Source: a virus. Taken from it: DNA of 41,120 bases. Of the stretch, positions 34,568-40,612 are shown one piece after another (the first letter of the stretch is position 1; every line of letters starts with the position of its first letter). The stretch lies in the IMG/VR virus record IMGVR_UViG_3300038701_003007, positions 1 through 41,120 of that record. The stretch is one strand, 5' to 3'. The notes under the pieces were generated by a model, which was not told where the DNA came from, did no database searches, and worked only from the letters and a program-made list of their open reading frames with translations. A program made the position numbers and the translations under genes.

Positions 34568-34733
34568 AAATTTAGATTGTAAGCCAAGGATTTGTATTGT
34601 ATAGGCGCCCGCCTTAATACTCACCTTGGAAGGAATAACAGTTTCTATGGCATAATATCTACCCTGATAGTCGTTATTCAGTATCTCCGATTTACTGCAC
34701 TTTTCTATTTGTGCGTACTTACAATCTAAATTT
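34568..34733 (-). ncRNA. Structured leader RNA candidate (multibranch)
   Basis: On the minus strand a 16-base arm at 34718-34733 (AAATTTAGATTGTAAG) pairs perfectly with 34568-34583 and encloses three hairpins: 34693-34717 (TACGCAC/GTGC-A-GTA), 34633-34679 (GAATAAC/GTTATTC with inner CTAT/ATAG) and 34584-34629 (CCAAGG/CCTTGG, GTATT/AATAC, AGGCG/CGCCT). A promoter lies just upstream and an operon of small genes just downstream. It may be a cis-acting sensor or a stable RNA. I do not recognise the class. Confidence 0.65.
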
Positions 34734-34756
34734 AAAAGAACAATGTTTGTACACAA

Positions 34757-34785
34757 ACTATACCAAACACACGAAATAAACGCAA
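34757..34785 (-). promoter_or_regulatory. Promoter for the structured RNA and small-gene operon
   Basis: TTGCGT and TATAGT, 17 bp apart on the minus strand, with TTTCGTGTG in the spacer, similar to the rightward cassettes. It lies between the VRR-NUC gene end and the RNA. Confidence 0.7.
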
Positions 34786-34789
34786 GCCT

Positions 34790-35152
34790 TTAGTATAAAA
34801 AACTTTTAATAATCTCTATTGCCTCTTCTGCTCCCTTTGCTACGTATGCTCCGACATTATCCACTTTGTTTATCTCCTCTATCCACTCTTTCTGGTTTTT
34901 ACTTACTACCCCTCCTTTCTGTCTTTTCATCTCTATAAAAACCATAATCGCCTTCTCAAGGTTGGATCTTTCTTTCGGTATTATAATCAATAAATCAGGA
35001 AGTCCTGGATTGAGACCTTCCTTCTTATTTTTCGCCTTCTGCTTCCATGACCGTGTAAATGTTGAGTTTGGTATGGACGTATGCTTCAATTTCTTTAATT
35101 TTAGCCAGTTGACGAAGTGTTCCTGCTCATATGTCTCGAGCGGTACTATCAT
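34790..35152 (-). CDS. VRR-NUC domain nuclease
   Basis: 120 residues covering one VRR-NUC domain of the PD-(D/E)XK superfamily: early glutamate (YEQEHFVNWL), PN motif (HTSIPNSTF), GLPDLLIIIP (catalytic D), VFIEMKRQKGG (E-x-K), and a late Q (KNQKEWIEE). Such stand-alone phage enzymes are nickases or junction-resolving nucleases in replication or recombination. Start overlaps the previous gene by four bases. Confidence 0.85.
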   Translation of the reverse strand: MIVPLETYEQEHFVNWLKLKKLKHTSIPNSTFTRSWKQKAKNKKEGLNPGLPDLLIIIPKERSNLEKAIMVFIEMKRQKGGVVSKNQKEWIEEINKVDNVGAYVAKGAEEAIEIIKSFLY

Positions 35153-35493
35153 GCTGGTATTGCCATTTGGTGGTGATTTCTTTCGAATCCTGGGATCCTT
35201 TCCTTATTCTCTCTGTATTGCCTGGTAAAATTCCAAATATTCATTGGGGGAGTCTTTTGCTCGTGTGCGTAGTCCAGCGTCCAATGATACCAGTCGAAGA
35301 ACTCGTCTTGTGTCATATTCAACTCGATAACCTTTACCATGTTGCTCATATCTATAAATTGGTCGGAAAATGAGAGAAGTCCTCCGACCTGATTTCCTAT
35401 CCAGCAAGAATCATCGTACTCTATATACTTTTCTACAAAATCTTTGCGTATTTGTTCACACGCCTGGAAATAGTTTTTTAATGATTCTTTCAT
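35149..35493 (-). CDS. Hypothetical protein (114 aa)
   Basis: Helical protein with an aromatic-rich middle (DEFFDWYHWTLDYAHEQK). A promoter stands just upstream and VRR-NUC just downstream with overlapping codons, so the two may work together. No family recognised. Confidence 0.6.
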   Translation of the reverse strand: MKESLKNYFQACEQIRKDFVEKYIEYDDSCWIGNQVGGLLSFSDQFIDMSNMVKVIELNMTQDEFFDWYHWTLDYAHEQKTPPMNIWNFTRQYRENKERIPGFERNHHQMAIPA

Positions 35494-35520
35494 GGTGTAA
35501 AATTATTTAAAATCTACTAG

Positions 35521-35548
35521 ACTATAAGCTTTTAACACACTATTGCAA
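35521..35548 (-). promoter_or_regulatory. Promoter for 35493 gene and VRR-NUC
   Basis: TTGCAA and TATAGT, 16 bp apart on the minus strand, in a 61-base gap between genes. Confidence 0.65.
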
Positions 35549-35554
35549 GCGTTT

Positions 35555-35743
35555 TCAGTAAATATAATTTGGATATTCTCTATCGAACTTCTCAGATTCC
35601 ATCACTCTATGTGTTATCTCCTGTTGTATCTCAAGAATATTTTCGAGAATTTCTATCAAAACGTCTTTATTTACAGTTTTTTCTTTCTTTTCTTGAAGTT
35701 CTTCTAAATGAAGCCTGAGGTGTCTAGTGGATGTTTCTTTCAT
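35555..35743 (-). CDS. Small coiled-coil protein (62 aa)
   Basis: Almost wholly helical (HLRLHLEELQEKKEK, VLIEILENILEIQQEI) with heptad-like leucines. Its start overlaps the HNH gene stop by four bases (ATGA). It may be a partner of the HNH protein. No family recognised. Confidence 0.6.
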   Translation of the reverse strand: MKETSTRHLRLHLEELQEKKEKTVNKDVLIEILENILEIQQEITHRVMESEKFDREYPNYIY

Positions 35744-36396
35744 AATACAATACTCAATATATCATTTCCAAATAATTCAGTAAGATTTCTTTCTTTTATG
35801 TACTTTTCCCTCATTTTATGCTTACTTTTGTGGAATTGATTATGGCATTTTATACATGTTATCAATAAGTTTCTCTCATTATGAAGCTCTTTATGTTTTG
35901 GCTTTTCGCTTTGATACACTAAATGGTGACACTCAAATCTTGGCGAGTTAGATGTGTCACAATGCTCACATGAAATAAAATCCTGCCTTTGGATCATATC
36001 ATCCTTCATTTTTCTTGCTATTTTACAAAAGTCACCTCTATCATGGTATTTGCCTAAATTTTCTTTTGTATATTTTCCGTTTCTATATGCTGGATTTCCA
36101 GTTCCTTTTCTTAATTCTTTTGAGTGATTTGAAGAACAGGATACGTTGCAGTATTTCATTTTAGAATTATAAGCAGTAAACTCTTTTTTGCAAAATTTAC
36201 AAAGTTTTTTTCTTTTACACTTTACCTTATAGTTCTGCTGATATTCTAATATATGTTTTCTATTCTTTAAATACGAAGCCCTTGCCTCTACACTCTTACA
36301 TTCCTTGCATATTCTAGACATTTTATCTTTGCTTGATGATGAAAAATTAAAAAACATTGGATCTTTTAACTCCCTGCACTTTCTACAAATTTTCAT
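35740..36396 (-). CDS. HNH endonuclease with zinc-binding clusters
   Basis: 218 residues from MKICRKCRELK; an upstream in-frame ATG at 36435 is possible. It has N-terminal CRKC/CKEC and a second CKFC/CNVSC cysteine set, then an HNH core CEHCDTSNSPRFECHHLVYQ with ERNLLITCIKCHNQFHKSK. HNH proteins of this kind are free-standing homing-type nucleases or packaging helpers. As it lies far from terminase and among small genes, a mobile homing nuclease is more likely. Confidence 0.85.
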   Translation of the reverse strand: MKICRKCRELKDPMFFNFSSSSKDKMSRICKECKSVEARASYLKNRKHILEYQQNYKVKCKRKKLCKFCKKEFTAYNSKMKYCNVSCSSNHSKELRKGTGNPAYRNGKYTKENLGKYHDRGDFCKIARKMKDDMIQRQDFISCEHCDTSNSPRFECHHLVYQSEKPKHKELHNERNLLITCIKCHNQFHKSKHKMREKYIKERNLTELFGNDILSIVL

Positions 36397-36459
36397 ATTG
36401 ATATTATTAATGTAACCGAATAATACATGACACACTTTATTTGGTCAATGGTTTTATTC

Positions 36460-36621
36460 TCATAATGCAACAAATAAAATATACATAGAAAACGCATGAG
36501 CCAAAAATGAAAGAAAGAACATAATTTTTTCATAATAGGGATCGATTGTGAAAATAGCTAGGAAAGAAGAAAACATTCCTATTGCGGAAAATATTCCGTA
36601 TATAACTATAATTGTTGGCAT
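36460..36621 (-). CDS. Small two-helix membrane protein (53 aa)
   Basis: Two hydrophobic helices (IIVIYGIFSAIGMFSSFLAI and KIMFFLSFLAHAFSMYILFV) joined by an acidic turn. The start has CTTAACCACTA four bases upstream and a strong promoter before that, which supports it strongly despite its size. Holin-like or superinfection-exclusion roles are possible. Confidence 0.7.
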   Translation of the reverse strand: MPTIIVIYGIFSAIGMFSSFLAIFTIDPYYEKIMFFLSFLAHAFSMYILFVAL

Positions 36622-36625
36622 ATAA

Positions 36626-36636
36626 TAGTGGTTAAG
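36626..36636 (-). promoter_or_regulatory. Leader motif CTTAACCACTA before 36621 gene
   Basis: Exact 11-base copy on the coding strand, ten bases downstream of a TTGCAA/TATAAT promoter and four bases before the ATG. Confidence 0.6.
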
Positions 36637-36646
36637 TTACATTTTT

Positions 36647-36674
36647 ATTATAAAGACTTTTTGGCTTTTTGCAA
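36647..36674 (-). promoter_or_regulatory. Promoter for the 53-aa membrane protein
   Basis: TTGCAA and consensus TATAAT, 16 bp apart on the minus strand, overlapping the end of the zinc-ribbon gene. Confidence 0.75.
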
Positions 36675-36788
36675 TACTTTTTCTTGATTTTTGTATCTAA
36701 ACTCACACATGCTGTCGCAGAATTTTTTCTCGTGGAAAATTTTCGATGGAATGAATTTTTGCCGACAATTTAAACAGGTTTTTTTCAT
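36648..36788 (-). CDS. Small zinc-ribbon protein (46 aa)
   Basis: CLNC near residue 5 and FCDSMC near residue 24 form a treble-clef type zinc site, with a basic helical tail. The start overlaps the previous stop by four bases. Small phage zinc ribbons often bind nucleic acids or host proteins. Confidence 0.65.
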   Translation of the reverse strand: MKKTCLNCRQKFIPSKIFHEKKFCDSMCEFRYKNQEKVLQKAKKSL

Positions 36789-36961
36789 ATTCCCATTGCT
36801 TTTTTAATGATTTTTCTTGAGTAATCTATCATCTCATCTAACTGTTTTTTTATCTTTATTTTTTCTTCCTCATCCTTCTCAGTGTAATATTCTGTCATAA
36901 GTCTTTGAACCTCCATATCACACTTTTCCATTTCTAAATATATTGGGGGTTTTTTCTTCAT
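36785..36961 (-). CDS. Small charged helical protein (58 aa)
   Basis: Starts MKKKPPIYLEMEKCDMEVQR and is mostly a helix of mixed charge (EKDEEEKIKIKKQLDEM). Start and stop overlap neighbours by four bases each. No family recognised. Confidence 0.62.
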   Translation of the reverse strand: MKKKPPIYLEMEKCDMEVQRLMTEYYTEKDEEEKIKIKKQLDEMIDYSRKIIKKAMGI

Positions 36962-37296
36962 AAAATTTTTCTTTTAGCAATTGAAATCCAATGTAATCTT
37001 GTCTTATCTGTTTCTTCCTGTGTGTTTCTTATCAAGTTCTTCATCTTTTCGTTAACGAATTCCTTCTGCTTGTCTGATAATAATTCATCCAGCTTATCTA
37101 TTCTCACAACTCCGAAGTCTCTTATATTGCTTACATTGAGCGTTCTCTTGTTTTCCTGTGAGTCCATAACTGTGACAAACTTTGCTTTCTCTATCTGCCC
37201 TGAGAATGCCTTCTCGTGTTGTTTCTCAATAAAATATGTTTGTTTGTCGTATGTCTTTATCTCGAGTTTTTCGACAAATCTTATAATCTGTGTCAT
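36958..37296 (-). CDS. Hypothetical protein after replication gene (112 aa)
   Basis: Beta-rich first two thirds (RFVEKLEIKTYDKQTYFIEKQ) with a helical end. Lies 10 bases after the replication initiator. No family recognised; a replication accessory role is possible. Confidence 0.6.
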   Translation of the reverse strand: MTQIIRFVEKLEIKTYDKQTYFIEKQHEKAFSGQIEKAKFVTVMDSQENKRTLNVSNIRDFGVVRIDKLDELLSDKQKEFVNEKMKNLIRNTQEETDKTRLHWISIAKRKIL

Positions 37297-37306
37297 CTGT
37301 AAAATT

Positions 37307-38080
37307 TTAATTTGTAAAGTCTACAATGTGATTTTTCTTGTCCTCTACTTTCTGTTTCATCAATCCAACCATAACGGCCCAGTAAGGTATACCTTCTTTG
37401 TTCTTCTGCCTTAGTTTTGGGATACTGCGTATCTGTCTCTTCCAAAAATCATGCGTTGTAGCTGTTTCTATTATTGCGTGAATTTGGTCAATTGTCAATC
37501 CGTCTATTCGTATCATTTTGTCTATTGCCTGTATTCCTTGATCTATCTTTTTTTGTACTGCGTCTGGATTTTTTTCCAAATATTGCATTTCTATATTGTT
37601 TTCTTTTGAAACATTGAAAAAACTTTCTGATATTTTCATATACTCGTTTGGAAGTGCAACTTCGATTTCTTTTTTATTAGTTTTTTTAATTATTTCTTTT
37701 TTAATACTCTTTATTTCTTTAAATTCTTTCTTTATTACGGTGCCTGTTTTGGCAGTCTGCCTTTTTGTCTGTCTGCCTTTTAAGGACTCAGGGCATTCCT
37801 CCATCGTTTCCAGCGGTTCTAGCCAGTATATAACCTTTCCATTTGTTAATTTTTCCCTATATAAAAGCGCATGCTCTTCGAGCTCCTTTAGACCAGATAA
37901 TATTGCCTTTTCTCCCGTTCCTGTTTCGTACGCTATTCTCTTGTAGTTAAAGCTCCACACGTCTGGTTTTGCTTGTATGTAAGCGAATAACCCCTTTGCC
38001 TTGAATGATAGCCCCTCCATATACAAAATATGATTGGAGATCTGTACAAATGGGACTTCGTTTTTTCTTGTATTTGACAT
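37307..38080 (-). CDS. Replication initiator (winged helix, DnaD/O-like)
   Basis: 257 residues. The N-terminal 85 residues are a winged helix (FVQISNHILYMEGLSFKAKG, then WSFNYKRIAYETGTGEKAILSGLKELEE) found in phage replisome organisers. A lysine-rich linker leads to a C-terminal helical domain (YLEKNPDAVQKKIDQGIQAI, HDFWKRQIRSIPKLRQK) like DnaD/phage O. It would bind an origin and recruit the host helicase. The origin is not identified. Confidence 0.72.
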   Translation of the reverse strand: MSNTRKNEVPFVQISNHILYMEGLSFKAKGLFAYIQAKPDVWSFNYKRIAYETGTGEKAILSGLKELEEHALLYREKLTNGKVIYWLEPLETMEECPESLKGRQTKRQTAKTGTVIKKEFKEIKSIKKEIIKKTNKKEIEVALPNEYMKISESFFNVSKENNIEMQYLEKNPDAVQKKIDQGIQAIDKMIRIDGLTIDQIHAIIETATTHDFWKRQIRSIPKLRQKNKEGIPYWAVMVGLMKQKVEDKKNHIVDFTN

Positions 38081-38090
38081 GTTTTTTTAA

Positions 38091-38855
38091 TTAAATATTA
38101 TGTTTTTTCTTCAATTCTAATAATTTACTTTTAGTAAAAAACTTTATACCTTTTGGCATTATTTCTACTCTCGGATAATCGACACCATAAGGATTATGCT
38201 TTGCAAGCCTTGTATTCCATATAACATTAAAGTATCCCTTGTTTATATATGTCTGAAATGGCCTGTTATGGTTGTCGTTTCCTTTATAAAAGTATTTAGC
38301 AGCTCTGAGTATCCTGAAAACCGTAGTCCTTCCTAGACCGTCTCCTAATGTATGACAGAAGTCGTCAAATCTCATGCTTTTATCTTTGCTTTTTATAAAA
38401 TCCTCACCAATTTCTGCAAGAGGAGACTGTAAAGCCAGAAGTTCTTCTTGTTTTTTTACTATGACCTTGATACTATTATTGTGTTTTGTTGCTGATAATA
38501 GCTGTTCTAGTGCTTCTTCATAGTTTTGAGGGAGTGCTTGGATTTGATTTCGTGCCTTTTTCTCAACTTCTATAAAATACTTTCGAATCTTTTTCCCCTG
38601 GTCGTTGTTTTCTAACATTGCCAGCTCTTTTGCCATGTGGATTGTTACCACGTATTCTGTACTTGGTCTTCCTCCGATACTTTCGCTCAAAAATGAGCTA
38701 AAGTCTGAACCGTCCACAAAATCATATTTCTTTATTTTTCTTTTGATCCAATCCTTGAATTCAGTTTTTACTTCAAGGTTCCCGTGTAGTTGCCTGGCAT
38801 CCACTGCCTGCAGATTTTCGTCGCCGATGATGTGTTTTGTTATCTGTATATTCAT
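38091..38855 (-). CDS. Antirepressor (AntA/AntB plus KilA-C)
   Basis: 254 residues. The N-terminal half has the AntA/AntB signature (VDARQLHGNLEVKTEFKDWI, then KKYDFVDGSDF and HMAKELAMLENNDQGKKIRK). The C-terminal half is a KilA-C-like domain (LGRTTVFRILRAAKYF, PYGVDYPRVEIMPKG). Such proteins lift repression in lambdoid-type switches. No CI-like repressor is obvious, so the target may be host-encoded or an unrecognised phage protein. It is the first gene of the leftward block, next to an operator-like region. Confidence 0.88.
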   Translation of the reverse strand: MNIQITKHIIGDENLQAVDARQLHGNLEVKTEFKDWIKRKIKKYDFVDGSDFSSFLSESIGGRPSTEYVVTIHMAKELAMLENNDQGKKIRKYFIEVEKKARNQIQALPQNYEEALEQLLSATKHNNSIKVIVKKQEELLALQSPLAEIGEDFIKSKDKSMRFDDFCHTLGDGLGRTTVFRILRAAKYFYKGNDNHNRPFQTYINKGYFNVIWNTRLAKHNPYGVDYPRVEIMPKGIKFFTKSKLLELKKKHNI

Positions 38856-38917
38856 ATAAGAATATTAAAAAATAAAATTAAGCATACAAAAAAATATACT
38901 TTGATGGAAGCAGTAGG

Positions 38918-39007
38918 CGCATAAGTAAATCCACAACATGAAAAAACTTCTACTGTTCCCGTCAAAATATATTTGAAAAACCATATTATGTATTTTTTAC
39001 TTATGCG
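38918..39007. repeat. 12-bp perfect inverted repeat, likely operators
   Basis: CGCATAAGTAAA at 38918-38929 and TTTACTTATGCG at 38996-39007 are separated by 66 bases. The right arm lies within the spacer of the leftward promoter, so a protein bound there would block it. The arms could also form a hairpin in RNA. Confidence 0.7.
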
Positions 39008-39014
39008 ACAGCAA
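38985..39014 (-). promoter_or_regulatory. Leftward early promoter (antirepressor, replication)
   Basis: TTGCTG and CATAAT, 18 bp apart on the minus strand. The inverted-repeat arm at 38996-39007 lies between the two hexamers. Confidence 0.55.
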
Positions 39015-39043
39015 TATAACAAATATTGGAAAATATAGCAACT

Positions 39044-39082
39044 AAAAAACCGCCATATTCGATTCTAGAGTCGAACTGGCGG
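39044..39082 (-). terminator. Intrinsic terminator of the small RNA
   Basis: On the minus strand CCGCCA and TGGCGG enclose an inner TTCGA/TCGAA stem, followed at once by six T. On the plus strand no T tract follows, so termination is leftward only. Confidence 0.82.
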
Positions 39083-39111
39083 AATATCATCGCTTAACCA
39101 CTAAGAAAAGC
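39044..39111 (-). ncRNA. Putative antisense small RNA (about 68 nt) against phage leaders
   Basis: A promoter on the minus strand (39118-39145) would start a transcript near 39111 that runs GCUUUUCUUAGUGGUUAAG, then a short linker, then the intrinsic terminator ending at 39044. The 13 bases CUUAGUGGUUAAG (39093-39105) are the exact complement of CTTAACCACTAAG found against the starts at 5007 and 39588. The inner 11 bases also match leaders at 40613, 34534 and 36621. No reading frame is present. An alternative is that 39093-39105 is an unused leader copy on the plus strand, preceded by TATCAT. Confidence 0.6.
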
Positions 39112-39117
39112 AAAAAC

Positions 39118-39145
39118 ACTATAACACATGTAATATAAAAAACAA
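39118..39145 (-). promoter_or_regulatory. Promoter of the small RNA
   Basis: TTGTTT and TATAGT, 16 bp apart on the minus strand, with extended -10 TGT as in the rightward cassettes. It is back to back with the promoter at 39157, 11 bases away. Confidence 0.65.
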
Positions 39146-39156
39146 ATACTTTTAAC

Positions 39157-39185
39157 TTGATATTGTTGCTTTTGTGTGTTAGTAT
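39157..39185 (+). promoter_or_regulatory. Rightward early promoter
   Basis: TTGATA and TAGTAT, 17 bp apart, with extended -10 TG. Downstream TTGTTTCGTATTTAC matches the region after promoter C at 40554. A leader TTTAACCACTT follows before the ATG at 39217. Confidence 0.75.
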
Positions 39186-39201
39186 TGTTTCGTATTTACT
39201 C

Positions 39202-39211
39202 TTTAACCACT
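39202..39211 (+). promoter_or_regulatory. Leader motif variant TTTAACCACT before 39217 gene
   Basis: Differs from the consensus at the first and last bases of the 11-mer, with nine core bases kept. It lies five bases before the ATG. Confidence 0.5.
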
Positions 39212-39216
39212 TGATT

Positions 39217-39387
39217 ATGCAGAAATTTATGCAAATAAATACAAAGAAACACGGTAGGCTTTCAATTATTGGAGACCCCATTGAACTCGAACAGCTTTTA
39301 TACAGTATGGGATTTTTTGAATTTATTGACAAAATGTGTTCACAGGGACTTGTAAGAAAAAATGGACAAACTTTACAAAAATTTTAA
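39217..39387 (+). CDS. Small hypothetical protein (56 aa), first rightward early gene
   Basis: Start chosen at MQKFMQINTKKHGR, since promoter and leader motif end just before it; the longer open frame upstream overlaps the promoter. The protein has GDPIELEQLLYSMGFFEF in the middle. Being first in the early block next to the control region, it may act on the host. No family recognised. Confidence 0.62.
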   Translation: MQKFMQINTKKHGRLSIIGDPIELEQLLYSMGFFEFIDKMCSQGLVRKNGQTLQKF

Positions 39388-39398
39388 TATACACCGAC

Positions 39399-39530
39399 AT
39401 GAAAAACTTTATAAAATACATTTTTCGGCATTATAATATTGAGCAGATTTTATATTTAACTATTTTCTTCTTTGTATTACTAGCACTTTTTATCGCGACA
39501 ACTTACTTTATCTTTTCTTTTTTAAAATAG
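39399..39530 (+). CDS. 43-residue single-span membrane protein
   Basis: MKNFIKYIFRHYNIEQ is followed by one hydrophobic helix (LYLTIFFFVLLALFIATTYF). It ends in AAATAG, where the next promoter cassette begins. No family recognised. Confidence 0.6.
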   Translation: MKNFIKYIFRHYNIEQILYLTIFFFVLLALFIATTYFIFSFLK

Positions 39531-39532
39531 AC

Positions 39533-39561
39533 TTGATTTCGTATATTTCGTATGTTATCAT
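39533..39561 (+). promoter_or_regulatory. Promoter cassette copy B
   Basis: TTGATT and TATCAT, 17 bp apart, with extended -10 TG and the TTTCGTATGTTA spacer element shared with copies A and C. Drives the 47-aa gene and the RecT-like gene. Confidence 0.8.
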
Positions 39562-39570
39562 TATTTTGAA

Positions 39571-39583
39571 CTTAACCACTAAG
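39571..39583 (+). promoter_or_regulatory. Leader motif CTTAACCACTAAG before 39588 gene
   Basis: Exact 13-base copy ending four bases before the ATG, matching the proposed small RNA in full. Confidence 0.62.
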
Positions 39584-39587
39584 CACT

Positions 39588-39731
39588 ATGTATAGCCAAA
39601 CACCCACTTTCGATAACCCCTTTGCACAAGAACCAGATGCAAAAGAGGAGTTCTTTGAAATGGAAAGACTTCAACAAGAGGAGGCTATTCAGTATGAGCG
39701 AATGGATATGTTTGAAGATTATAATTCTTAA
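39588..39731 (+). CDS. Small acidic protein before RecT-like gene (47 aa)
   Basis: MYSQTPTFDNPFAQEPDAKE continues into a strongly acidic helix (ERLQQEEAIQYERMDMFED). About one third of its residues are D or E. Promoter B and the leader motif lie just upstream, so it is likely real. It could mimic DNA or bind a recombination or host nuclease protein; charge alone supports this. Confidence 0.65.
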   Translation: MYSQTPTFDNPFAQEPDAKEEFFEMERLQQEEAIQYERMDMFEDYNS

Positions 39732-39741
39732 TTAAAAAAAT

Positions 39742-40551
39742 ATGTCTAATTTATGCGTACTCTCAAAAAAAGAGAGATTCGAGCTTACTCCTATGGTCAC
39801 AGAGCTTATGAGCTCAGGAGCGGTACCAAAGGGTCTTGCAAATAAAGAGCAGGTATGGATTGCAATACAACGAGGAAAAGAGCTAGGAATGCCGCCTGTG
39901 AAGTCTCTACAGTGTCTTTACTTTGTTAATGGAACATTGACAATGTGGGGATCAGAAGTAATCGCACGTCTAAAAAGAAGCGGATACAAGGTTCTTTGGA
40001 AAGAAGTAACTGCCGATAAAGTTTCTTTAGTATTACGAGATCCTGACGGTGATGAACACCCAGAGGAGTACACAATGGAAGAGGCAAAGGCTGGGCCAGC
40101 CTCTTGTTACAATAAATATACAAAGACAACTGATGTAAAAGACACTTACAAAAAATATCCAAAAAACATGCTTCGGTATAAGTGTATCGGTAATGCGATT
40201 CGTTTCTTTTGCCCTGAGGTTCTTGACGGTATCTATATCACGGAAGAAATGGACGACAAAACAGAGACAATTGAAAAGGCAGAAACCCTGGAAGGAAAAT
40301 TTTCCGCAAGAAAAGCCGAGGATGATTCTGAGGTGATTGTAGACGATGTGATTGATGCTGAGGTCGTAGAAGTAGAAAATAACGAATCTTTCGAGGAAAT
40401 TATAAAAAATGTAGATGAAGCTACTACTATCGAATCTCTAGCAGATGTTGCAAAAAAAGTGATGCAAACAAATTTTTCACCAGAACACACTGAGGCTTTT
40501 AAAGAAGTTTATAAGATCAAATATGATCAATTAAACTATGAGAAAAAATAG
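39742..40551 (+). CDS. RecT-like single-strand annealing protein
   Basis: 269 residues. The opening SSGAVPKGLANKEQVWIAIQ, then GKELGMPPVKSLQCLYFVNG and GSEVIARLKRSGYKVLWKE, and MLRYKCIGNAIRFFCPEVL match the RecT/Redbeta-type annealing fold of phages. The C-terminal third is acidic and then helical (TNFSPEHTEAFKEVYKI). It would anneal DNA resected by the downstream nuclease-motor. It shares promoter B with the acidic gene. Confidence 0.82.
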   Translation: MSNLCVLSKKERFELTPMVTELMSSGAVPKGLANKEQVWIAIQRGKELGMPPVKSLQCLYFVNGTLTMWGSEVIARLKRSGYKVLWKEVTADKVSLVLRDPDGDEHPEEYTMEEAKAGPASCYNKYTKTTDVKDTYKKYPKNMLRYKCIGNAIRFFCPEVLDGIYITEEMDDKTETIEKAETLEGKFSARKAEDDSEVIVDDVIDAEVVEVENNESFEEIIKNVDEATTIESLADVAKKVMQTNFSPEHTEAFKEVYKIKYDQLNYEKK

Positions 40552-40553
40552 AC

Positions 40554-40582
40554 TTGTGTTTGTGTATTTCGTATGTTATCAT
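40554..40582 (+). promoter_or_regulatory. Promoter cassette copy C
   Basis: TTGTGT and TATCAT, 17 bp apart, with the TTTCGTATGTTA element and extended -10 TG. It begins two bases after the RecT-like stop codon and drives the nuclease-motor operon. Confidence 0.78.
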
Positions 40583-40598
40583 TGTTTCGTATTTACAC

Positions 40599-40609
40599 CT
40601 TAACCACTA
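40599..40609 (+). promoter_or_regulatory. Leader motif CTTAACCACTA before nuclease-motor gene
   Basis: Exact 11-base copy ending three bases before the ATG at 40613. Confidence 0.62.
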
Positions 40610-40612
40610 TGT

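Larger units (their letters stand above)
38856..39216. other. Divergent early control region (no convincing protein gene)
   Basis: This 361-base region separates the leftward and rightward early blocks. It holds an inverted-repeat operator pair, a leftward promoter, the proposed small-RNA gene with its terminator, and the rightward promoter at 39157. A 39-codon minus frame from 38984 is open but cysteine- and aromatic-rich and lacks a good leader, so I do not call it. Confidence 0.7.

Noticed and set aside
34568-34733. Group I intron
   Set aside because: It is too short, interrupts no gene and lacks recognisable P, Q, R and S elements; only loose similarity to a GACTA stretch was seen.
34535-34756. 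N-terminal extension of the 34346-34534 gene
   Set aside because: Its only start is a TTG upstream of the likely transcript start, it crosses the structured RNA, and an ATG with the leader motif exists at 34534.
39087-39332. Minus-strand open frame of 81 codons over the rightward early gene
   Set aside because: It lies antisense to the 39217 gene, its promoter and the small-RNA promoter. The plus-strand gene has a promoter and leader motif, while this frame has no leader signal. The terminator at 39044 is explained by the small RNA.
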